Assembly (NCBI RefSeq): GCF_964204645.1
Contig: NC_134028.1
Span: 13,063,001 to 13,127,000 of the forward strand
Origin: Tubulanus polymorphus
Lineage: Eukaryota; Nemertea; Palaeonemertea; Tubulaniformes; Tubulanidae
Direction: 5' to 3'
Length of the DNA stretch: 64,000 nucleotides
Shown: in pieces, positions 23,601-35,600 of the stretch
Position numbering within the stretch: the first letter of the stretch is position 1
How the letters are laid out: every line of letters starts with the position of its first letter
Program-made: the position numbers and the translations under genes
The notes under the pieces: generated by a model
What the model was told of the DNA's origin: nothing
Seen by the model: only the letters and a program-made list of their open reading frames with translations
Database searches by the model: none

Positions 23601-26600
23601 GCATGCGACAATTCATTATTTTGGTTTTATCGCCCGCGACAATTTTTTTTTTGTCGCAGTTTTATCGCCTGCGACAATTCAATATTTTGGTTTTATCGCC
23701 AGCGACAATTCATTATTTTGGTTTTATCGCCCGCGAAAATTCATTAGTTTGGTTTTGTTGCCCGCGCAAATTCAAGATTTTGGTTTTATCGCCCGCAGCA
23801 ATTCAAGATTTTGGTTTTATCGCCCGCGACAATTCATTTTTTTGGTTTTGTCGCCCGCGCCAATTCAATATTTTGGTTTTATCGCCAGAGACAATTGATT
23901 ATTTTGGTTTTATCGCACGCGACAATTCATTATTTTGGTTTTATCGCCCGCGACAATTCATTAGTTTGGTTTTGTCGCCCGCGACAATTCAATATATTGG
24001 TTTTGTCGCCCGCGACAATTCAAGATTTTGGTTTTATCGCCTGCGACAATTAATTATTTTGGTTTTATCGCCCGCGACAATTGATTATTTTGGTTTTATC
24101 GTACGCGCCAATTCATTTTTTTTGTTTTGTCGCCCACTTTTAATAACGTAATAAAGACTTATGCTTTCGCCTATTTTGAAGTCGATTAATCTGATATAGT
24201 GTCGAATATTAAGGTCATTTTGGCAGATTCTTTTTTTTAAAAGTGATATTAAAGCGATCATTCAAGTGTTCCTACTTAATGAAAGATCACATATTATTTC
24301 TTTTTCTAAAGATAAACGGAAGCTTATATGTCAAAAGCGATAAAGGGCCTCGAGTTGTCGCGTTCCAACTCGACAAGTCGCTATATTTATGTCGACATAT
24401 CGCGATACATCGCGTCACGTTTTCACGACAAATTTCGCTTTTTTGCCCATTTTCCTCGGGATTGAACTTTAAAACAAAATGTACGATATTTAGGTGGGTT
24501 GTTATTCAATAGGTCTACGACCAATCAGTCCGGATGTTAGGCCTACGCATATACATACGCGTACATAGGCTAGTAGCCTCTACTAGGTTAAGCGTTCGCT
24601 GTGGGGGAAAGGAGATCGTTCGCTGTGTCGCTTGAAGTGTTTATCGAGTTTTACGCGACCTTTAGGCTTTAGTATGGTGGCTGATAAGGGCCATGCGTCA
24701 AAAAAACACGTATATGCAAATGAGGGCGACATTATGACCAAACGACAAAACTAAAATAACGCGACATAACAATAATTTTGGTTTTGTCGCCCGCGACAAT
24801 TCATTATTTTGGTTTTATCGCCCGCGACACTTCATTATTTTGGTTTTATCGCCCGCAAGAATTTATCATTTTGGTTTTATCGCCCACGACAATTCGTTAT
24901 TTTGGTTTTAACGCACACGACAATTCATTATTTTGGTTTTATCGCCCGCGACAATTTTTTTTTTGTTACGGTTTTATCGCCTGCGACAATTCAATATTTT
25001 GGTTTTATCGCCAGCGACAATTCATGATTTTGGTTTTATCGCCCGCGAAAATTCATTAGTTTGGTTTTGTCGCCCACAACAATTCATTATTTTGGTTTTA
25101 TCGCCCGCGACACTTCATTATTTTGGTTTTATCGCCCGCGAGAATTCATTATTTTGGTTTTATCGCCCGCAACAATTCGTTATTTTGGTTTTGTCGCACG
25201 CGACAATTCATTATTTTGGTTTTATCGCCCGCGACAATTTTGTTGTTGTTGCGGTTTTATCGCCTGCGACAATTCAATATTTTGGTTTTATCGCCAGCGA
25301 CAATTCATGATTTTGGTTTTATCGCCCGCGAAAATTCATTAGTTTGGTTTTGTCGCCCTCGACAATTCAAGATTTTGGTTTTATTGCCCGCGACAATTCA
25401 ATATTTTGGTTTTATCGCCCTCGACAATTAATTATTTTGGTTTTATCGCCTGCGACAATTGATTATTTTGGTTTTATAGCACGCGCCAATTCATTTTTTT
25501 TGTTTTGTCGCCCACTTTTAATAACGTAATAAAGACTTATGCTTTCGCCTATTTTGAAGTCGATTAATCTGATATAGTGTCGAATATTAAGGTCATTTTG
25601 GCAGATTCTTTTTTTGAAAAGTGATCATTCAAGTGATCCTACTTAATGAAAGATCACATATTATTTTTTTTCTAAAGATAAACGGAAGCTTATATGTCAA
25701 AAGCGATAAAGGGCCTCGAGTTGTCGCGTTCCAACTCGACAAGTCGCTATATTTATGTCGACATATCGCGATACATCGCGTCAAGTCGACATGAATATGT
25801 CGACATATCGTGACGTTTTCACGACAAATTTCGCTTTTTCGCCCATTTTCCTCGGGATTGAACTTCAAAACAAAATTTACGATATTTAGGTGGGTTGTTA
25901 TTCAATAGGCCTACGACCAATCAGTCCGGATGTTAGGCCTACGCATATACATAGGCCTACATCGGCTAGTAGCCTCTACTAGGTTAAGCGTTCGCTGTGG
26001 GGGAAAGGAGATCGTTCGCTGTGTCGCTTAAAGTGTTTATCGAGTTTTACGCAACCTTTAGGCTTTAATATGGTGGCTGATAAGGGCCATGCGTAAAAAA
26101 AACACATATATGCAAATGAGGGCGACATTATGACAAAACGACAAAACTAAAATAACGCGACAAAACAATAATTTTGGTTTTGTCGCCCGCGACAATTCAT
26201 TATTTTGGATTTGTCGCACGCGACAATTCATTATTTTGATTTTATCGCCCGCGACAATTCGTTATTTTGGTTTTGTCGCATGCGACAATTCATTATTTTG
26301 GTTTTATCGCCCGCGACAATTCAATATTTTGGTTTTATCGCCAGCGTCAATTCATTATTTTGGTTTTATCGCCCGCGACAATTCATCAATTTGGTTATGT
26401 CACCCGCGACAAATCAATATTTTGGTTATGTCACCCGCGACAAATCAATATTTTGGTTTTGTCGCATGCGACAATTCATTATTTTGGTTTTATCGCCCGC
26501 GACAATTTTTTTTTTGTTACGGTTTTATCGCCTGCGACAATTCAATATTTTGGTTTTATCGCCAGCGACAATTCATGATTTTGGTTTTATCGCCCGCGAA

Positions 26601-29600
26601 AATTCATTAGTTTGGTTTTGTCGCCAGCGACAATTCATTATTTTGGTTTTATCGCCCGCGACACTTCATTATTTTGGTTTTATCGCCCGCGAGAATTCAT
26701 TATTTTGGTTTTATCGCCCGCAACAATTCGTTATTTTGGTTTTGTCGCACGCGACAATTCATTATTTTGGTTTTATCGCCCGCGACAATTTTGTTGTTGT
26801 TGCGGTTTTATCGCCTGCGACAATTCAATATTTTGGTTTTATCGCCAGCGACAATTCATGATTTTGGTTTTATCGCCCGCGAAAATTCATTAGTTTGGTT
26901 TTGTCGCCCTCGACAATTCAAGATTTTGGTTTTATTGCCCGCGACAATTCAATATTTTGGTTTTATCGCCAGCGACAATTGATTATTTTGGTTTTATCGC
27001 CCGCGACAATTCATTTTTTGGTTTTGTCGCCCGCGACAATTCAATATTTTGGTTTTATCGCCAGCGACAATTGATTATTTTGGTTTTATCGCATGCGCCA
27101 ATTCATTTTTTTTGTTTTGTCGCCCACTTTTAATAACGTAATAAAGACTTATGCTTTCGCCTATTTTGAAGTCGATTAATCTGATATAGTGTCGAATATA
27201 AAGGTCATTTTGGCAGATTCTTTTTTTGAAAAGTGATCATTCAAGTGATCCTACTTAATGAAAGATCACATATTATTTCTTTTTCTAAAGATAAACGGAA
27301 GCTTATATGTCAAAAGCGATAAAGGGCCTCGAGTTGTCGCGTTCCAACTCGACAAGTCGCTATATTTATGTCGACATCGCGATACATCGCGTCAAGTCGA
27401 CATGAATATGTCGACATATGGTGACGTTTTCACGACAAATTTCGCTTTTTCGCCCATTTTCCACGGGACAAGCCGTCATTTGAAGACACGTCAAAATGTA
27501 AGATGAGGACGCCAGTAATATGGTGACTGAGTTTCAAGTCGTCATGAATATGTCAAATTGTTGCGAGGAAAATGGTTGAGAAAACGAAATATGTCGTCAA
27601 AACTTCCGAATATATGGGACCCGTACACAACCGTCGTGACCTTTTATCACGACGAAATTATGTCGAACAAACGTGATATCTCAACATAACCGCGTACCGT
27701 CGACATAATTATCACTCCTTTAACTAAAATGTCGTGATACGTATGGCAATTTATTGAGACAATATCGCAAAAAGTCGACATAAAAATCATGACATTTTAA
27801 ATAAGGTCTTCCTAGTTACATCGATACATTGAGATAGTTAACCTAATTTCAATAAGGGGACGCATACTTAATGATGTTTAATGTTAGATGAATATGAAAG
27901 AAGAAATGAAGTTGGCCGAAAAATTAAAATGACTTTATCATCACCAGAATCTGGTGGACATATTGAATGTTGGGGTTCAAGTAGAATGACCCCATTAAAC
28001 AGTAGACGACTTAGGATACTACCTAGCGTGACTCCACTAGTTAGACCGACTTATTCCAAGATGAGGCGTTCCGTTGATTTTGGCTATAAGTTTTCATTCA
28101 GAGATAACTGCCGAGCCATTTGGGCGACCTATCATTGATACTGTTTCCTAATAGTCTGTTTAGTTAGTAATGGCTGATGTTGTGCCTTATCAAATGCTTT
28201 GTCGAAATCCACCGATGAACAGGATTCTAAGACAGCAGAAAATCCGTTATCGCTGCTTTGCAGCTATATTTGGTTATAATAATTTGATTAAAACTGCAAC
28301 AATGAATAATAAATTTGGATTAAATGATATAAATAAAAAAGTTATCACTGCTCCAAAATTAATAGAAGGTGAAAAAGATAAAAAAACATATTCAATCAAC
28401 TGAAACTAAAACCAAATTAAATAATGATTCTACATTCAAGGATTACAATAAATCAGAAAATATAAAAACTGATAATATACAACATGAAATAATTAAAAGT
28501 AATAATGATAATAAATCACATGCAAATATTAAATAAGCTTTATTTTGTATAGATATCTTATTAGGTTGAATATTATATTTCTAATTTTATTTTTTATTCA
28601 TGTAAATGGATGTAGAAGATGCTGAAGATTATGAATTACATGATTTAATGAAGATGGTATAACTGATGAAGAACAACCAGATTTTAATGAAACAGATTTT
28701 AATAATGATAATGAATATAATTCTAATTTAATTGATGATAATGATGAAATTGATCATTCAATGAATCCCAGAAAAAAGATTGTTCACTCGGAACCTTTGA
28801 AGTCGGGTCACGGCAAACAGACCATTAATATGGGATGGCCTAAAATTCATATGATGTCACATATCAGAGGGTGGCTGAATATTAGGTCTTGGAAACCTCT
28901 TCCAATGTTGGCCGCGGAAGTTAAAATACCGGTACCGAAGAAATCGGCTGTTAGATCGTTTTAAATCCTGGAATTTACGACTACAATATTCAGACCGACC
29001 TATACTTCTAGTTTGCTGCTTAATATTTTCAGGTAACAGAAAGTTTACAGAAATTTTCAATTTATTACAAATTCTATCAAACAGAAAACACAGCGCTCAT
29101 CTTCTGCCACGATTATTCAGCCTATTTTCATGTCAAACGCGCACGCCTTACAGCTTCACCTTTAGTAGTGTACTGTACGAGCTGTAGCACTCAGATCCGC
29201 GCGCACGTGGAGGCCTCGTGTAAGTGAATGTTCGCTTACACTTCAATGACAATCAAAACAATCACCGGGTATTAAAATGAAACAATACCTATTGCGGATG
29301 TGTGAAATAATTACATCCTCACCAGCAATGAGCATCTGAAATTCGCAAGTATACGGCACCTAGTCCAATGAAATGACGCGCGACATTCTATGGCTTTCCC
29401 ATAATTATTTTAGTAGCGCCGGAATTTCCCGTATACCCCAAAAACAGCTAATTCAATTCGCTCGTTGAGACGACGCCCCCCAATCGAGGTCATTGCATTG
29501 AAATAGTGTGTAAATGGAAGAATAGTGGAGAACCACTGTGCCAACAGATAATGGACTGGTTGCCAGTCAAATTTTGAGTGTAAACTGGTTGCCAGTCTAA

Positions 29601-32600
29601 ACGCACATGTATCTTCTTTACCGTACGGTGCCACTATCTGCTTTCAAACCACCTCGCCTTTTATAGTGCACAATTGATTTCAATTGATGTTAATGTTAGA
29701 ACAACAATCGTGCTAATGATAGCGGTGCCAAGTGAGCATTGTCATTCTGTAGCCATCGTCGTCAAGAATAACGATGCCAGGCCTCCCAGTGCCCCTTCCA
29801 AACCCTAGAGGACAGTTGGTAGGTTCTAAGAGGACATGATTTGAAAATTAGATGACAAAAATTACTAAGATAATGTATCGCTAACAAATAACAAACTATG
29901 CATATTTCAATTTTCATAAAAGATTTTTGATAATTATTTTCAGGTAGTTAAATAATTGACCAAATCAAGGTTATTGCACACCAGTCATAATGCATATGAT
30001 ACTGATGTGGAGATATTAGATATAAAATTAAAAGGCTAACTACTGCTGGCCAGTTCAGCTGTTGTGAGCACTGAAGGTGCAAAGCACAAATGGGGGGTTT
30101 GGGGAAAATTTTGAAATTTCAAAGGGTGGCTCCGACAATATCCAAATCAATAGAAAATGTTCATACATTGCACTTGTCAATAAATGCACTTGTCAATAAA
30201 TAGTTGACAGTCCCAAGGGAGCCCTCTATAATCTTCTTATTTTTCACTCATAACAAGCACACAGTGCCTGAATTAAATTAATGACTACTTTTGTTAAGCA
30301 CGTAGACTATGCTGAATGAACTGGAGTGTGAAACCACAGATTCTAGATATGGATTTCCTGCGCAGCGTACGTTACTACAGGTATATATATCATTCATTCA
30401 CCATATATATCATGAACGTAATTTATCATTATTGACCGTACCGCAAACTAGGGGTCCAGGGACACCATGCCCACTTGGGAAGTGGTTTCAAATGCTCAAC
30501 AATCTAACAATTTCAATATTCAACGCCCCTGGTGACCATATACAAAAACCAATGACCTTGAAACTCACGAGAATTATAGAACATGTCAGCAGCTACGATT
30601 TTGTAATTGATTGTGATAACAATATATGCCTCGTTACCAATTTAATATGGAAATACTAAGATATTCAACGCCCCTGGTGACCATGTTCAAAACCCAATAA
30701 CCTTGTAACTCACCACAATCATAGAACATGTCATGAACTACAACTTTGCAATTGATCATGGTAACAAAATATGCCAAGGTACCAATATAATAAGGAAATA
30801 TAAGTTATTCTACTATTCAACGCCCCCTGGTGACCATATAGAATAACTAATTTCCTTAAACTCACCACAATCATGGACGATATCATGAGCTACAACTTTG
30901 CAATTGATTTTGGTAACAAAATATGTATTGGTAAAAATATAATATTGAAATACTAAGATATTGTATAATTCAACGCCCCTGGTGGCCATATATAAAAACC
31001 AATGAACTTGAAACTCACCACAATCATAGAACACGTAACAAGCAACAACTTCCTAATTCATTGTCCTACCAAAATATGCTTAGGTATCAATATAATGTTG
31101 AAAACTTTTTCCCACCTACGAATGAGTACTGGTGACACCAAGATGGCCACCAATTGCGTCATAATTGGCTGATCAAAAATACCTGTATCAGGGGTATAAA
31201 ACATCCCTTTCCAATGAATACGCATCAGCAATTGCAATGAGAAATGGTAAACCAGTAGAAAGCTACAGGACTCGGAATTTGGGCCAAAATTGACATTTTT
31301 GGGCACTTTAAAGGTCCTAGGACGACCATCTTGAGTCCGATCGACCCAATTTTTGTTTGTCAAATATATACGAAAGATCAAGGTAATTGAACAAGGTGTC
31401 TTCAAAATTTCCCTCAAAAAGTTCAAAAACGTGTAAAAAGTGCTGATTTTGGCAAACAACAATGGCTGCCAGTCGGCCATCTTGATTCTGACAGGGCCAG
31501 TTTTTGGGCTGAAGATGTGTCTAGGGTAGATACATGTATAAACCAAATATCAAGACATTACCTTAAAGCGTCTTCAAAACTTCCCAAAATAACTGGATGA
31601 AAAGTGAATGCAATAGCCCGCTGGGACCCCCAAGTGGACTAAAAACAACGCAACAAAATCGGGAAATTTCTACAGGTTGGCATGTATGCTTTTAAAGCAA
31701 AGATATATCACTTACAGGATTTGGAGCCGACTGAAGACATCGCTTTACAAGTTCATCAAGAATATTTTGCAAGACAATATGTTCTGGTGGGACTGGACCT
31801 TTTTGAACTGGAGTAACTGGCTCAGGTCTTTGTGGCTGAAATTATAATTTGAAGTTAATTAAACATTATCATCCAGTCAGTTTTTGGATTTGCAGATTAA
31901 AAATACTTTTTACGGTTGTATACATCATATTTAGGGTTTTTGCTGCTCGCAGAAACCCTCTTGTAATTCTCGTGATTACTAATGTATCTCCTCTCAGATT
32001 CGACTACCAACAGCTTATAAATGTAATTTTTCAATTCTGACAGAAATAAACTTAGCGTCTGACCGTTTCGAATTTGCGTATAGTAATTTATTACGGCTAT
32101 TTGAATTACGCGGACACCCGGATACCTGGACACCTTCTCGAGAATGCGCGCTGTTTGACCAAATTCAATGAACACTTTATTACAATTTTCAATACAAAGC
32201 CGTTCAACAATTTCATTTTGATTTTGCGAGCATGGAAAACATCGGAAATTCTTGTTTTGCTAACTCTGTTTTGCAGTCACTAGCTGCTCTACATTTTACT
32301 TTTGACAATGTTAGGTTTACAAATGAATAGTGATTACAACCTGTAAATCCAACTATAGTTCATACAGCACTGTCACTGGATCATATTTCAGAAACTTCTA
32401 ATTAAATTTGATTCAATCCAATTCAATTCATTAATTTAGTTCACAGAAAAATCAGTGAATGTCCCAATAAAAGTGAATGCATCAGTTATCCGATTATCGG
32501 CCTATAACATGAAATCATCAATTTCATCAGCAGAATTCTAGTTCTTGATTGCGGATAAGCCTATTCAGGTGCATTGCGCGTGTGTTTGTAATTATGAATA

Positions 32601-35600
32601 GTCTGCTGGAATAGACCAATAAATACTTTAAAGGTTCCAATATTGGAATAGATTCCAATAAATACTATTGAACACAACAAACACCCCTTGGACATATTCA
32701 TTTAGACATTTAGCTAGGTTAATCCCCTTCGATATATATAATTGAAAGTTAATGTCGTTAATTTTTTTTCTTATGACAGATATACTTTCTGTGCCTTTCC
32801 GAATCATTTCAAATTTGAGAAGAGCCCTTGGTGTCGTCCATGCTAAAGGACTCGGGGATTATTTAGATTGTAAGTATTTGTCATATCAGACGAAAAAACT
32901 TACAATATCCTTCAACGTCCTATCTTACAATGTATTATTACTTTTATGGTTTTTTAGCTGTTGGTCTTGGTAATGGGATGCAAAATGATGCGCATTCCCT
33001 TTTGCTATCGGCAATAAACGTCCTGAAAGATCATGATCCGTAAGTTAAATGAATCCTATACAAACAGTTCATAAAGCTCCCCTCTGAAAAATCTTTCTAT
33101 TAACAACGTGACCTGACAAATTTAAGTTTGTTCATACACCGGTAGTCTGTTGAAAGGCTATTCTAAGATGGAGACTGTGTGAGAGTTATTGGCCCATGTT
33201 TTCATTGAACTTATAATGCTGTAATTGGTCATTAATTATTGCATTGATATGCAAGATGATTTCCAATAAAATTTGGGTCAAAATTTCACCTCCATGATAT
33301 TTTATTAATGAAATTGCCTGTAAGAGATGAAATGTATTGAGGTATTGTTTGAACTTATAGGACATTATATACTAAATTTCTGGTCAAATTAGGCCACAAA
33401 AGTAATTTCAATTTTTTTCAATTTGCATTAGTATTGCATGTTACCTATATTTATGTTATTTTAAATTGTTACAGGCATCAAATATGACCAGAAGTCTCTA
33501 CTGATCTACCGGCTAGTTGGTTTCGTCAAGTCTGATCCAAACTAGTACTCCTTTAAAATTATACGATTAAATTTATTCTTACGAAACCACAACGTTTCGG
33601 CTGTTGACTAACAGCCATCATCAGGTGGAATGACCAGAAAAACAAGTTACAAAGCATTTTGTAACTTGAGTCTTGAGTCTGGGTGGGTTGAAGTAGACAT
33701 TGTCATTTAAAATAACATGCTTATGTTGTTCTGTATGAATTACCCGTGTGTCATGTATGTTGTATTAATTTATTTCAAAATTTGTATTTATTGAATTTGG
33801 GAATTTTATCCCGAAATTTCAATGTAATAAGGATCAATAAAGAATTGAATTGAGTTGTCACCTAATACACATGCCATCAGAGGACGCGGAGCCGTATATG
33901 ATAGCTATGCTATTATAAATTGCTAATCTCACGAAACCTGCATACTCCTGATATCAAACATATTTTCTAAAACATTTGAATATTGAAATTATACGTTTAC
34001 ACATTTTCATATTGACCGCTTGTAGCCGCTGATGAAATTCACGCCGGCCCTACACACATCGTAGATAGCTTCGTCATTCCACCGGCATGCCCACGTCAGG
34101 GTCTGACTTTTATATCAGACTTCCAAATCGTGTATACATCCGCCATTTAACCGAATAATCCGATTTACTTATCATTTCTATTTATGCCTACCGCTTCTGA
34201 TATAATCATACATCCTTTACTATTACAATACGTCTTCTTATGATATTCAATGCAATATAACATTTCGACGTTCAAATATAGGTCATTATATAATCAAAGG
34301 AAGCCATTCTACATCTATGTCAATAATATTTTGCCAGATAGCTTATTTGTGTACACATAGACCTGTGACGTTTTGCACATCGATTTACGGCTGTCGTTTG
34401 TAAAATGACGCTAAATGGTTAACATTGTTTAGGTTTCATAATGGTAACGTTTTATAAGGCGTCAAAAAATTAAACATCACATGGTCCATTCTCCCCTGGG
34501 ATTATTTGCTCTCCACCTATCACATTTGATGGACCTGGACCCCTAGTTTAATAACTTGATGTGTCGGTTCTAGATTGGTTGAGTCTTTTGACCTAGTAGG
34601 TGATCCAAGATGGCTTCAATTCATACAGCCGTGGATACTCCTCATCAATAAATATTACCCTCCTCACAAGTCAAAAAAATCTTTTCAAGATTTCTTGCTA
34701 TTTTCAAAGAAAATCCAAGTTTTTTCTCCAAGGCCTCATCTGTGTCACCCACTCTCAGCAAATCATGCGTATCCCTGTTTGCCCTTGGTTTTAGTATTCG
34801 AATTACTTGTACATTCATTTCTGAGAATCCCAGTTGTAATCTATGGCTGTATGTTGTGTCTCAATTTCAGTCAATCTTCTCAGACTGATGAAACGAATGT
34901 GATAAATATTTCTTCAGACAGTGATGATATGATGGGTTCATCTGTTACTGACAATAGGTACTTGGTAATTTCGTAATAATTTATTGTGAAATAGCATTAG
35001 TCAAGAGTCGGTAAAATAAAACATCATATGGTCCATTCTGCCCGTGGATTATTTGCTCTCTGCCTACCACAATGGTATGGTGTGCTATTTGTTCTACATT
35101 GGTGACAGCTCCAACTCCTAAGTGTACGAAAGTGCCATATCGTGTTGCAAAATAACGCTATCTTTCTAATCGATTTAAATATTGTTCCATTCAGGGATTT
35201 AGTCAGCGATGGAAATGGCGTTTATGTCAATAATGGAAAATCCAAATTGGAAATTTTGAAATCAGGTTCCAAATTTACAATGACAAAAGATCGGAATGTA
35301 GTTGCTAAATTAAAATTAAATAAAACCTATTACAGACATAAACATCGTATAGACTTTTCTAGAAAAATAATGTACATGACAAATAATGCGGGTTCAATTA
35401 TGAATGACTGCAATAATTCAATATGGGTTTGATAACGAGGAACATATCATAACTGCAAATCCACATGGAAATGCAAAAACATCTAACAAGCCCTATACAA
35501 AAACGAAGTCAAGCTTGATTAATAAATTAAAAGAAAACTTGTTAGGCCAATCGACTGCTTAATCAGTTTCAGTTTCATCAGTTTTGTCAGCTGATTCAAT

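Larger units (their letters stand above)
21658..27463 (+). repeat. Higher-order array of four about 1.4-1.6-kb units
   Basis: Units begin with GGATTGAACTTCAAAAC at 21658, 23023, 24459 and 25855 (lengths 1365, 1436, 1396 and about 1609). Each has the order: GGCCTAC-rich leader, CGTTCGCTGTGGGGGAAAGG, CAAATGAGGGCGACATTATG, a 31-bp satellite block, TAATAACGTAATAAAGACTT, then half of a foldback arm ending in CGCCCATTTTCC. Units B and D share long identical stretches. Length differences are mostly satellite copy number. Confidence 0.92.
5855..31715 (-). other. 25.9-kb SEC31 intron filled with mobile DNA
   Basis: Bounded by a GTAAGTGA donor (right) and a TTTTGTAG acceptor (left). It contains an AT-rich Polinton-like remnant, hAT-like element H1, three RepA copies, five 31-bp satellite blocks, foldback elements, LINE fragments, a TTCGAACAA-type array and RepB copy 1, all listed separately. 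I see no host exon in it. The stretches 5855-6340 and 29490-30440 hold nothing I can name. Confidence 0.85.

Noticed and set aside
31058-31546. 162-codon minus-strand frame with FAKISTFYTFLNF
   Set aside because: Lies in the RepB tail, and the homologous stretches at 40796-41017 and 42828-43275 are broken, so it is repeat-derived.
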